In this document: positions 1-8,361 of the stretch, piece after piece | Numbering within the stretch: the first letter of the stretch is position 1 | How the letters are laid out: each line of letters begins with the position of its first letter | Origin: Chitinophaga sancti | GTDB lineage: Bacteria; Bacteroidota; Bacteroidia; Chitinophagales; Chitinophagaceae | Assembly: GCF_034087045.1 (NCBI RefSeq) | Contig: NZ_CP139247.1 | Coordinates: forward strand, 3,312,001-3,376,000 | Direction: 5' to 3' | Length of the DNA stretch: 64,000 bases | Program-made: the position numbers and the translations under genes | Notes under the pieces: generated by a model | Database searches by the model: none | What the model was told of the DNA's origin: nothing | The model's input: the letters and a program-made list of their open reading frames with translations, nothing else

Positions 1-431
1 GTAAAACCGGTGGCGCCGTTTATCAGGACGGTATCTCCCTGTTGAATATTAGCTTTGAAACGAAGGGCCATGGCTGCGCCAATGACTGCGTTGGGCAGTG
101 CTGCTGCGGTAGCGTCGTCGAGTGTATCCGGAACGGGAACAATCATGTTTTTCTCAATAGTGGCCTTTTCAGCCAGCATACCACTGGCGCCTACTGCATA
201 TACCCTTGTGCCATCGGGCAGTAGGCAGATGCCGTCTCCACCTATCACACGGCCGTTTTCTTTAGGTGCCTCACTGGAATAGTGCTTGCCGGATGCGACT
301 GATTTATCGATGTGTTTTATGGCCACTGCTTTGACATCAACAGCTATCTCATTTTCGTTCTGAGGTGCTGGTGCAGGAAAATCTGTGTATTGAGGCAATT
401 CTCCTGGTTGATATAATACTGCTGCTTTCAT
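1..431 (-). CDS. Zinc-type alcohol dehydrogenase / quinone oxidoreductase (MDR family), 3' part cut off by window edge
   Basis: Read from the ATG at 431, the frame stays open to the window edge (about 143 residues). It begins MKAAVLYQPGELPQY, the usual start of medium-chain dehydrogenase/reductases, and reaches VLINGATGFT, the start of the nucleotide-binding Rossmann segment. Such enzymes reduce quinones or carbonyl compounds with NAD(P)H in the cytoplasm. The catalytic GroES-like fold is visible; the rest of the Rossmann domain lies outside the window. It sits 71 bp downstream of the co-directional Crp/Fnr gene, so the regulator probably controls it. The subfamily (quinone versus alcohol) cannot be settled from this fragment. 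Confidence 0.8.
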   Translation of the reverse strand, partial: MKAAVLYQPGELPQYTDFPAPAPQNENEIAVDVKAVAIKHIDKSVASGKHYSSEAPKENGRVIGGDGICLLPDGTRVYAVGASGMLAEKATIEKNMIVPVPDTLDDATAAALPNAVIGAAMALRFKANIQQGDTVLINGATGF

Positions 432-502
432 GTTATCTCGTTTTTGATAACACAAAATTAGGGCAGGGAAAGGGGCTGTACGATAACATATGTTATCAAC
501 TG

Positions 503-1087
503 TCAGAAGTGAGATTTACCTTTGGCCAGTTTGGCTTTGATACGGCTGAGGTGTACTTTGCTCACACCCAGGTAAGAGGCGATGTAGTGCTGCGGTACCC
601 TTTGAATGATGTGAGGGCGGTCATTGACCAGGTTTTGGTAGCGCTGTTCAGGTGTATCCCTGATGAGGGAGACAAATTCATTGATATAGTGTGTCTGGCG
701 CTGCGCGGTCATCTGGAGGATCATCTGTATAAAGCCCTTTTCGTGGCTAAGATCATCGAGAAGCTGGTTTACATGTTCCTTCGCAAGCAGGTAAACGACA
801 GAAGGTTCTATGGTTTCGATGGTAATGGGACTGGGTGTATTGTTGATAAAGCTGTCGAACGAGGAAAGTCCTTCATTTTCAAAAAAGAACTGAACGGTAA
901 TATCCTCGCCGTTTTTATTGAAGTAGGTACGGATAAGGCCCTTTTCGATGTAGATGTAGTGCTGCGACTTTTTACCTTCATCAAGAAGGACGGTTTTAGC
1001 AGGTATTTCAAGCCGTTGCTGATAGGGAAGGTATTTGTCCCAATAGGCGTTTAGCTGAGGAAATTGATGGCGGAAATGAAAAAGCAT
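503..1087 (-). CDS. Crp/Fnr family transcriptional regulator
   Basis: 194 residues. The N-terminal two thirds have the cyclic-nucleotide-binding beta-roll pattern of Crp/Fnr proteins (LDEGKKSQHYIYIEKGLIRT near residues 36-55). The C-terminal end is a helix-turn-helix (VPQHYIASYLGVSKVHLSRI, about 164-183). Bacteroidota carry many such short Crp-like proteins; most lack the residues for cAMP and their ligand is unknown. There is no Cys cluster of the Fnr type. The gene lies just upstream of, and in the same direction as, the oxidoreductase at 1-431, its likely target. A 40-bp perfect palindrome begins 15 bp upstream of the start codon. Confidence 0.85.
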   Translation of the reverse strand: MLFHFRHQFPQLNAYWDKYLPYQQRLEIPAKTVLLDEGKKSQHYIYIEKGLIRTYFNKNGEDITVQFFFENEGLSSFDSFINNTPSPITIETIEPSVVYLLAKEHVNQLLDDLSHEKGFIQMILQMTAQRQTHYINEFVSLIRDTPEQRYQNLVNDRPHIIQRVPQHYIASYLGVSKVHLSRIKAKLAKGKSHF

Positions 1088-1101
1088 GCGTTAAGATAGG
1101 G

Positions 1102-1141
1102 AAATAATTAGGGCTGGCAATATTGCCAGCCCTAATTATTT
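1102..1141. repeat. Perfect 40-bp palindrome (dispersed hairpin family)
   Basis: The two 20-bp halves are exact reverse complements (core GGCTGGCAATATTGCCAGCC). It lies 15 bp upstream of the Crp/Fnr start. The core GGCAAnATTGCC recurs in variant form at 1323, 1398, 10317 and 10364, so this looks like a copy of a dispersed element and not a simple operator. It could also act as a terminator or as a binding site of the dimeric Crp-like protein. Confidence 0.7.
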
Positions 1142-1322
1142 TATAATGAATTAGTTACGAATGGTTGCGCCACCTGTTGCAACTATTCTGATGTCATTAA
1201 TTGTTGCTATTTGCTTATAAAGGCATCGATTCTAGTGAATTCTCAATGAGGGTTTATGTGATAACAAATCCCATGTTTGGTAGTCCTATCAGACATAATT
1301 TTAGATTTCGCAGCTATCAGAC

Positions 1323-1344
1323 AGTCCGGTAATCTTGCCGGACT
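1323..1344. repeat. Dispersed hairpin, GTCCGG-type copy
   Basis: AGTCCGG and CCGGACT flank TAATCTTG, giving a 7-bp stem that extends with a wobble pair. On the minus strand the loop reads CAAGATTA, matching the family core GGCAAGATTnCC. Confidence 0.6.
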
Positions 1345-1397
1345 TACTACTAAGATATTTCATTATCCAAACAAATCTAAGATTGATAGGGAACAAG

Positions 1398-1417
1398 GTC
1401 CGGTATTCTTACCGGAC
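1398..1417. repeat. Dispersed hairpin just after the FAD-oxidoreductase stop codon
   Basis: GTCCGGTA and TACCGGAC pair around TTCT. It lies 7 bp beyond the minus-strand stop codon at 1424 and may end that transcript, although no strong T run follows on the minus strand. Confidence 0.55.
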
Positions 1418-1423
1418 TTTAAT

Positions 1424-3373
1424 TTACTGAGGGTAAAATAGCACGGCATCTGCTACCACTTCACCATCCTTGCCTTCGTTGGTGATTTCTACAAATGCCT
1501 TACTGCCTTTGGTCAGTTTGATAGTGCCGAGGTCCACCCATTCACCGGAAGTCTGTCCTTCCACTTTAATGGAGGCAGGCGTGTAGGAGACCTGTTGGGT
1601 AGTTTTGCCATCTGCAGAAAGACGGATATGCGTGCTGGCTGGCAGATCAGTGCGTTTGGGTACATAGGTATACACTTTGTAAGTACCGGTGCGGGTTACT
1701 TCGGGTGTATAGCGAATGCTGCCGGCACTGTTTGAAATAAACACAGTGGGGCCATACGCACCTTTGGTTTCCTTTTGCCAGTCGCCTTTTATGATCACAT
1801 GGGTAGCATCATCATTGTCTACCAGGATCTCAGGTGTGGCGTCTGTCGCCAACGGCTTTTGGCGCAGGAGGGCTTGTAGCTTTGAAACATCGACATCCTG
1901 TACGGACTGACGATTGTCTATCGCTATAGAGGCGGCTACGGCAGCTGACTGGGCCAGTACCATGAACACTGGTTCCATTCTGATAGAGCCATATGCAATG
2001 TGCGAAGCAGACATACACACAGGTACGAATACATTGCTGCAATCTTCCGGTTTTGGAATGATAGAACGATATGCAATCGGGTAGGGGCCAAAACCGCCGA
2101 TCTGCACATCGCCTTCATTTTTGACCATACCATTTTCTACGATCCGCTGGCAGTTGTGAGAGTCCATGGTATATGCCGCCATACCGATACCATCCTTCAC
2201 AACTTCCCTGCTTTCGCAATTGGCCTGTGTCATTACGTAAGCGCCAACCATTCTTCTGGCTTCGCGTACATACATTTGTGGCGACCAGTTGCCGGACGTT
2301 GGATATTCGTCTTTCGGATACCCCCATTGCAACATCTCTTTGCGCAGATGTTCAGGCATACGGGGATCATGACCGATGAAGTAAAGTAGTCCTTTGTTGT
2401 ACAATTCATGATCTTTTGTGATCTTTTCCCGTGTAGCGTAATCAGCTTCAGGGTAGTTATAGTTCATACCGATCATATCTGTGGAAAAAGGACCATTATT
2501 ATTGATATCTGTTTTGTGATTGGGCATGAGGTCTATTTTCAACATGCCGCTTAGATTCTTAGGTTGTAATTTCTGTACTACGCGGAGGAGGAGTTCATAC
2601 CGCGCAGGATTGTAGTCTGCCGGTTGTGTAATGGGAATCAGGTTGTCAGGCTCATTGGTCAGACAGATCCTGAAATTATACGCCTGTATTTTTTTATTAC
2701 CGGCACCTTGTTTTTCTACCTGTTCCGGACTGATACCCCAGAGCAAGCCACTGGCTGGCTGGCCGGGTTCTTTGTAAGGATCGATACCATCGGGGAACTG
2801 GTGTTTTTCGCGGAGCTGTACACCATTATAGGTCTCGCCATATTGCGCATTGTCTTCACGGCCTACGGTGTAAGAGATTCCGGCTTTTGCCATTAGGTCT
2901 CCTTCGTAAGAGCAGTCAATGAACATCTTTGCACGAATGATGGTTGATCCCGTTTGTATTTCCGTGACACGGTTGCCTGTTTTTTTAGCACCTGTGATGT
3001 GTTGTTGGTACAGGACTTCTACACCACCTTCTTTGATATATTGCTGGAAGGTGCGTTCTGCAACACCGGGTTCAAAAATCCATTGTTCAAACCGGCCATA
3101 GTGTTTTCCGATACGTCTGTAGAAGTCCCGGGAAATGCCGGTAATGGCATATTTGTTACCAATATCTGTGTAACCAAGGCCACCGGATGTGAGGCCCCCC
3201 AGTCTTGTGCCGGGTTCGATGATGAGTACGGATTTATTCATTTTTTTAGCTGTATATCCAGCTATTACGCCAGCAGAAGTACCGCCGTAAATACAAATGT
3301 CTACTTCCCGTATGTTTTGTGCGAAGAGCTTTCCGGTCGTTAGCAGGCAAAGCAATACTATTATTTTTCTCAT
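1424..3373 (-). CDS. Secreted FAD-dependent oxidoreductase with golvesin-like C-terminal domain (xanthan-lyase-associated type)
   Basis: 649 residues with a signal peptide (cleavage after LLTTGKLFAQ). Residues 23-60 hold a Rossmann FAD motif of the FAD_oxidored type (VDICIYGGTSAGVIAGYTA, then an acidic residue in LIIEP). GGLTSGGLG follows. The last 120 residues (from about 525) form a beta-rich domain like the golvesin C-terminal domain found on polysaccharide-lyase-associated proteins. Many such proteins are annotated as xanthan lyases; the real activity is probably oxidation of a sugar. Start codon and SusD stop codon overlap by one base, so it is translationally coupled as the last gene of the SusC/SusD operon. 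The exact substrate is unknown. Confidence 0.8.
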   Translation of the reverse strand: MRKIIVLLCLLTTGKLFAQNIREVDICIYGGTSAGVIAGYTAKKMNKSVLIIEPGTRLGGLTSGGLGYTDIGNKYAITGISRDFYRRIGKHYGRFEQWIFEPGVAERTFQQYIKEGGVEVLYQQHITGAKKTGNRVTEIQTGSTIIRAKMFIDCSYEGDLMAKAGISYTVGREDNAQYGETYNGVQLREKHQFPDGIDPYKEPGQPASGLLWGISPEQVEKQGAGNKKIQAYNFRICLTNEPDNLIPITQPADYNPARYELLLRVVQKLQPKNLSGMLKIDLMPNHKTDINNNGPFSTDMIGMNYNYPEADYATREKITKDHELYNKGLLYFIGHDPRMPEHLRKEMLQWGYPKDEYPTSGNWSPQMYVREARRMVGAYVMTQANCESREVVKDGIGMAAYTMDSHNCQRIVENGMVKNEGDVQIGGFGPYPIAYRSIIPKPEDCSNVFVPVCMSASHIAYGSIRMEPVFMVLAQSAAVAASIAIDNRQSVQDVDVSKLQALLRQKPLATDATPEILVDNDDATHVIIKGDWQKETKGAYGPTVFISNSAGSIRYTPEVTRTGTYKVYTYVPKRTDLPASTHIRLSADGKTTQQVSYTPASIKVEGQTSGEWVDLGTIKLTKGSKAFVEITNEGKDGEVVADAVLFYPQ

Positions 3374-4812
3374 CAGTATCCAGGGTTTTGATCAGTAGTT
3401 GGGTTAATGGCAGTATTGTAGTTGTATTCCACAGTGGGAATGGGCCAGAGCAGGTGGCGTTCTGTAACGGTTTTGCCTTTTACAGCGGCTATCACCTGTT
3501 GGGCGATACCCAGGCGTTTTAGGTCCAGCCACCTTTTACCTTCTCCACAATTCTCGTACCCTCTTTCCTGCACGACGCGGTCAATGAATGATTGTTGGTC
3601 CGTCAACTGAATGTCAATAGAAGCATCGGCAGTGAGTGGATCTTTGCCATAAGCCCTGCGGTGTACCATGTTGAGTTTTTCCAGTGCATCAGCGGAGGGG
3701 GTACCTTCTGCCTGTGCGACCGCTTCGGCATAGAACAATAAGATATCTGCATAGCGATACATGGGATAATCATTGCCGCCGGCGGTGACAGCGCTTTTAT
3801 CACTGAACTTTTTCAACAGGATAGTCGTAGCGCCCAGCCCGAAGGTTTGTGCATACCAGTCATAAGCGTAACGAAGATCATTCTTGTCCCAGTTCTTTAC
3901 AAAGCTGTTCTGTTCAGAGTCACTGTAGAATGTATAATAGCCGCCGGGCGGGTAATAACCGGAGTTAGGATAATGCGCGTAGATAGGATAGGGGAAACCT
4001 TGTCCTGAAGGGGTACGCGCATATTTAAGATAAAAGATCTCTTCTGTGGAATTGGAGATGTCAGGACCAAATAACTTATCGAAATCAGCCGCTACATTTA
4101 CTTTTACGAGGGAGTATTTGCCGGAGTTGATCACTTCCAGTGCTTTGTCTCTCGCTTTGTCGTACTGATGCAGGGTCATGTATACATCCGTCAGTACTGA
4201 TTTAGCAGCCCATTTGGAAGGTGCGCCTACCAAACGTGGATTGTCAGGTAAGTTTTGTTCTGCCCATTCAAGGTCTGCCAGGAGATAGTTATATACATCC
4301 GTTGCAGTGGCTCTCGCGAGGTTGATGGAATCCATGTTATTTTCTGTACGCAATGGTACGCCATTCCAGTTACGCACCAGGTAGAAATAGCAGAGACCAC
4401 GGAGGAAGCGGGCTTCTCCTACATATTTTTTCAGATCATCTGCAGTCAGTGACTTACCCAGTGGTGCTTTTTCGATCACGATATTAGCATCACGGATAGA
4501 CTCATAGAAGTCGGTCCACATACTATTGATACGGGTCATATTCGTATTGTCCAGACCATTATAGTCATTGAGTGGTGCGTGACTGCCACGGCCATAGAGG
4601 TATTCTGAATATATTTCCTGTTGGCAGAGATATAATGCACCGATAGTGCTGACTCTCCTGATAGGAATATAGATCGCATCAAGCCCGGCTTCCACTTCGC
4701 TGGTGGTATTGTAGAATACTTCTGCTGCAATAGACTTTGGATGTTCTTCCAGTTTTTTTGAACAGGAAGTGATCAGGAATATAATGAATAGAAAGAGAAT
4801 TGACTGTTTCAT
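3373..4812 (-). CDS. SusD/RagB family outer-membrane lipoprotein
   Basis: 479 residues. A lipoprotein signal (LFIIFLITSC, Cys at about residue 17) anchors it to the outer membrane. The protein shows the SusD pattern: an N-terminal AEVFYNTTSEVEAGLDAIY segment, TPR-like helices with VGEARFLRGLCYFYLVRNW, and the C-terminal RGYENCGEGKRWLDLKRLG typical of RagB/SusD. It caps the SusC channel and binds the glycan. It lies 21 bp after SusC and overlaps the FAD-oxidoreductase start, forming a three-gene operon controlled by the ECF sigma/FecR pair upstream. Specificity cannot be told from sequence. Confidence 0.93.
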   Translation of the reverse strand: MKQSILFLFIIFLITSCSKKLEEHPKSIAAEVFYNTTSEVEAGLDAIYIPIRRVSTIGALYLCQQEIYSEYLYGRGSHAPLNDYNGLDNTNMTRINSMWTDFYESIRDANIVIEKAPLGKSLTADDLKKYVGEARFLRGLCYFYLVRNWNGVPLRTENNMDSINLARATATDVYNYLLADLEWAEQNLPDNPRLVGAPSKWAAKSVLTDVYMTLHQYDKARDKALEVINSGKYSLVKVNVAADFDKLFGPDISNSTEEIFYLKYARTPSGQGFPYPIYAHYPNSGYYPPGGYYTFYSDSEQNSFVKNWDKNDLRYAYDWYAQTFGLGATTILLKKFSDKSAVTAGGNDYPMYRYADILLFYAEAVAQAEGTPSADALEKLNMVHRRAYGKDPLTADASIDIQLTDQQSFIDRVVQERGYENCGEGKRWLDLKRLGIAQQVIAAVKGKTVTERHLLWPIPTVEYNYNTAINPTTDQNPGY

Positions 4813-4833
4813 TGGTTGATATTTTAAATGATT

Positions 4834-7800
4834 TTAGAAGCCACATCTGATACCGAACGTTACAGATTTGAATGTTGGATAAACAGAGTAGTCGATGCCT
4901 TGCCGAATGGAGTTGGAACCACCGTAGGCATTCACTTCCGGATCATACCATGAATATTTTGTGAAAGTGATCAGGTTCTGGCCGCTGGCGTATATCTGAG
5001 CAGATTTCACCCAGTTCCAGCCGAGTTGTTTGGCCGGTATGTTGTATGCGATCTGGATATTTTTAAAGCGCAGGTAGGAGCCGTCTTCAACAAACCTGTC
5101 AGAGATATTGGCAGAGAGTGTCCTGCTGATCTTTGGATATTTGGCATTTGGGTTCTCGGCGGTCCAGTGGCTTTCGTAAACTTCTGCCGGCAGGTTGAGA
5201 CCCATACCGAGGTCGAGAGAAACGGCTTTGTTCAGGTTCATGATTTTGTTACCCTGTGAGCCTTGTATGAAGATCGTGAGTTCAAAGCCTTTCCAGTTTA
5301 GTACGGAGTTCAGGCCGTATGTAAAATCAGGATTAGGGTTGCCGATGTAGGTTTTGTCAGCAGCAGTGATCGCACCGTCTTTGTTCATATCTACATATTG
5401 GAGATTGCCGGTGGCGGTGTAGCCATTTTCTTTGTATCCGTAGAAAATGCCTAGTGGCTGTCCTTCCCGGAGAATATTGACATAGTCGTTTAAGGAGCCG
5501 GTATAGATGGCATCACCATAGATATCCTGGCCATTGTACAGTTTCAGCACTTTGTTGCGGTTCACGGCGATATTGGCATTTACATTCCAGCTCAGGGGAC
5601 CTTTCAGGATGGCAGCGTCAATACCGAGTTCGAAACCTTTGTTTTGTATTTCACCTACATTTTGCAGGGTGGTGGTATACCCCATGGAAGCCGGTAATTG
5701 CACGGTATTCAGGAGGTTTACTGTTTTCTTTTTGTAATAGTCAAGCGTGATGGAGAGGTCATTGTGCAGGAAGCCGATATCTGCGCCAATGTCCAGCTGG
5801 TGGGTGATTTCCCACTTCAGGTCTCCGGGCAGTGTAGTGCCGGGAGAATAGGCTACATAAGCGGCATCGCCAAAAATAGTATTGCCTGCGCCGAGTTGGT
5901 TCAATGTCTGATATGGATTAATAGATGTATTGCCAGAGAGGCCATAGCTGGCTCTTAGTTTTAGATCAGCGATCACCTTAGACTGTTTCAGGAATTCTTC
6001 ATTGGCCACTTTCCAGGCAATGGCGGCAGAAGGGAAGTTCGCCCACTGGTTATTCTTTGAATAGCGGGAAGAACCATCCCGGCGAATGCTGGCAGTGAAC
6101 AGGTACTTGTCATTATAGCTGTAATTCGCTCTGCCCAGGTAAGAGAGCAATACCCATTTAGAATAACTACTATTTGGAATGCCTGGTGTAGAAGCGCTTT
6201 CAATATCGCCGGTACCAGATACATCACTGAGAAAGCCAGTGCCGGAAGCATTCAGTGTAGTATTGGTATTATCCTGATAAGTGAAGCCACCCATGATGCT
6301 AAAGGAGTGCTTATTGAACGCACGCTGGTAGGTGATCACGTTCTCATTCAGGAGGCCTGTCTGTTGCGTGGTTTCTATATTGGCATAGCCAACAGAATTG
6401 ACGGTAGGTTCTATGTTGTTGTAAGCGTCAACGCGGTCATTCAGGTTGTCGATGCCGCCGGAGATCCTGATGGTGAGTCCTGTAATGGGCTTGATCGTTA
6501 AGGCTGCATTTGATAACACACGATCACCTTTGATCATGTCTGACTCTTCGTAGATATGTACTAACGGATTGACGATTACATTAGAGATAAAGGAATAAGC
6601 CGTATTCAATCTTCTGTACGAACCATCCGCCAGATAAGGAGTGAGTGAGGGAGGCGCCATTAACATACCTGATATCAGATCGCTTCCTCTGTTGCCAAGG
6701 GAAGAGTTTTTGCGTGAGCTATTGAGTCTTGTCAGGATAGTATTTAAAGAGACGCTGAGCACCTTGCTGATATCATGTTCAATATTACCACGCACGTTAT
6801 AACGTTTGTAGTCGCTGCCTTTGATAATGCCATCCTGTAAGTAGGCAGAGCTGGACAGTGAAAACCGGGTGTTGTTTGTACCACCGTTCACCGTCGCGCT
6901 AATATTATACAGTGGTGCTTTACGAAGTACGAGGTCCTGCCAGTCAGTGCCGGCATTATGTCCGAGGCTGTCAATCTGTGACTGCGTGAAGTAGGGGGAT
7001 AAGCCGTCGTTTGCAGCCTGCTCATTGTATAGTAATGCGTATTGCTGTGCATTCATGAGCTTCATTTTTTTAGATACACGTTGAATGGTGTAACCGGCAT
7101 CTACTTCCACAGATGTGATATTGGTTTTTTTACCATTTTTGGTGGTGATCATCACTACGCCATTGGCGCCCCTGGAACCGTAGATAGCGGTAGAGGACGC
7201 GTCTTTCAGTACTTCAATACTGGCAATGTCGGCGTTCTGTAGGAAGGTCGGATTGCCATTGTAGGGAAAGCCATCAATCACATAGAGGGGTTCATTGCCA
7301 CCTAAAATGGAGTTCGTACCTCTGATACGCAGACTTACGCTGGCACCGGGGGCACCGTTGTTTTGCATGACGCGTACACCGGCTGCCCTGCCGTTGAGTG
7401 CCTGCATGACATTGGTAGAGGGATAAGCGGTAATATCCTTAGATCTTACCTGGCTGAGTGAGCCGGTGAGATCACTTTTCTTTACAGTGCCATAGCCAAC
7501 TACCACAATTTCGTCCGTGAGGGTTGCGGCTTCGGCGAGGCTAAAGTTTTGTGGCTGGTCGTTAGTGATCTCAGCTTCCTGGCTTTTGTAACCGATAAAA
7601 GAAACGACGATGGTGGTATTGCGTTTGACTTTAATCCTAAAGTTACCTTCAGCATCTGTGACCACGCCATTGCTGGTGCCTTTGGCCATGACGGTGGCGC
7701 CGGGCAGGGGTTGGCCTTTGTCGGTGACCACCTTACCTTTTATATTCAGGAGGGTATCTTGCGGTGGCGTTAGATGCACAGGTTGTGCAGGTGCTTCCCG

Positions 7801-8136
7801 TGGTTTAATAACGATATTTTTATTTATGATAGACCATGATAACAACTGGTCTTTCAGACAAAGGTCCAGAGCTTTTTCCAGCGGCGCATTTCTGAGATCG
7901 ATAGAAACTTTTGGCGCCTGATCGATCAATTTGTGATCATAGAAAAAGACATAGCCTGTTTGTTTTTCGATATTGTGGAAAACCTTTTCCAGTGACGCGT
8001 TCTTTTCAGAAAGCGATACAAACTGGGCATATCCTTTAGCATAGATCTGCATACAGGCTGATAGCAAAATAATTACGGATAACTTCATAACAAGGAATGT
8101 TTTGAGGTACAGTCGCCGTTTAGAATTTAAATGCAT
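4834..8136 (-). CDS. SusC/RagA TonB-dependent transporter with N-terminal STN domain
   Basis: 1100 residues. After a signal peptide comes an STN domain (about 38-115) that signals to the periplasmic FecR domain. A carboxypeptidase-regulatory-like beta domain follows (about 128-200), then the DEIVVVGYGTVKKSDLTG box, the plug with the usual SVEVLKDASS-type signature (here IASIEVLKDASSTAIYGSRG) and a 22-strand barrel ending in an aromatic residue (RCGF). It imports oligosaccharides across the outer membrane using TonB. The STN domain fits the adjacent FecR (8362-9570) and sigma factor, so the locus is probably autoinduced by its substrate. The start at 8136 gives a long N-terminus; the Met at residue 17 (LVMKLSVI) is an alternative. 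Confidence 0.95.
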   Translation of the reverse strand: MHLNSKRRLYLKTFLVMKLSVIILLSACMQIYAKGYAQFVSLSEKNASLEKVFHNIEKQTGYVFFYDHKLIDQAPKVSIDLRNAPLEKALDLCLKDQLLSWSIINKNIVIKPREAPAQPVHLTPPQDTLLNIKGKVVTDKGQPLPGATVMAKGTSNGVVTDAEGNFRIKVKRNTTIVVSFIGYKSQEAEITNDQPQNFSLAEAATLTDEIVVVGYGTVKKSDLTGSLSQVRSKDITAYPSTNVMQALNGRAAGVRVMQNNGAPGASVSLRIRGTNSILGGNEPLYVIDGFPYNGNPTFLQNADIASIEVLKDASSTAIYGSRGANGVVMITTKNGKKTNITSVEVDAGYTIQRVSKKMKLMNAQQYALLYNEQAANDGLSPYFTQSQIDSLGHNAGTDWQDLVLRKAPLYNISATVNGGTNNTRFSLSSSAYLQDGIIKGSDYKRYNVRGNIEHDISKVLSVSLNTILTRLNSSRKNSSLGNRGSDLISGMLMAPPSLTPYLADGSYRRLNTAYSFISNVIVNPLVHIYEESDMIKGDRVLSNAALTIKPITGLTIRISGGIDNLNDRVDAYNNIEPTVNSVGYANIETTQQTGLLNENVITYQRAFNKHSFSIMGGFTYQDNTNTTLNASGTGFLSDVSGTGDIESASTPGIPNSSYSKWVLLSYLGRANYSYNDKYLFTASIRRDGSSRYSKNNQWANFPSAAIAWKVANEEFLKQSKVIADLKLRASYGLSGNTSINPYQTLNQLGAGNTIFGDAAYVAYSPGTTLPGDLKWEITHQLDIGADIGFLHNDLSITLDYYKKKTVNLLNTVQLPASMGYTTTLQNVGEIQNKGFELGIDAAILKGPLSWNVNANIAVNRNKVLKLYNGQDIYGDAIYTGSLNDYVNILREGQPLGIFYGYKENGYTATGNLQYVDMNKDGAITAADKTYIGNPNPDFTYGLNSVLNWKGFELTIFIQGSQGNKIMNLNKAVSLDLGMGLNLPAEVYESHWTAENPNAKYPKISRTLSANISDRFVEDGSYLRFKNIQIAYNIPAKQLGWNWVKSAQIYASGQNLITFTKYSWYDPEVNAYGGSNSIRQGIDYSVYPTFKSVTFGIRCGF

Positions 8137-8361
8137 ACATTTGATTTGTTAGGGTAAATAATGTCCCCTCCTGGCTTTGGGCCAGGATTGTGGAATTTGA
8201 GAAAGCAATTCATCAGGTTTGCCCTTTCATTCGCCGGAGCAGACTGCAATCAGCTCCGGTTATTTTTTGGTCGGGCAGTAAGTACTATTTTTTCATAACG
8301 GTTGATATTGTTAGGTGGAAATAATGATTTTCGTATTGAATAAGACGATGTATTTTCTTAT
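8137..8361. other. Intergenic region between fecR and susC
   Basis: 225 bp. It contains a hairpin (8233-8260, GCCGGAGC/GCTCCGGT) followed on the plus strand by TTATTTTTT. The T run faces away from the minus-strand genes, so it is not an obvious terminator for fecR. The promoter used by the dedicated sigma factor for susC must lie here, but I cannot identify its boxes. Confidence 0.45.

Larger units (their letters stand above)
1088..1423. other. Intergenic stretch with three hairpins
   Basis: 336 bp without a convincing gene. It holds a 40-bp palindrome (1102-1141) and two related hairpins (1323-1344 and 1398-1417). A minus-strand frame without a start codon, ending in a stop near 1155, reads IVATGGATIRN; it may be a remnant of a small gene, but nothing more can be supported. 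Confidence 0.5.

Noticed and set aside
365..1054. 229-codon frame on the plus strand
   Set aside because: It is antisense to the Crp/Fnr gene, which has clear family features on the other strand.
1102..1141. Insertion sequence end
   Set aside because: No transposase gene and no matching second end with target duplication were seen near any of the hairpins.
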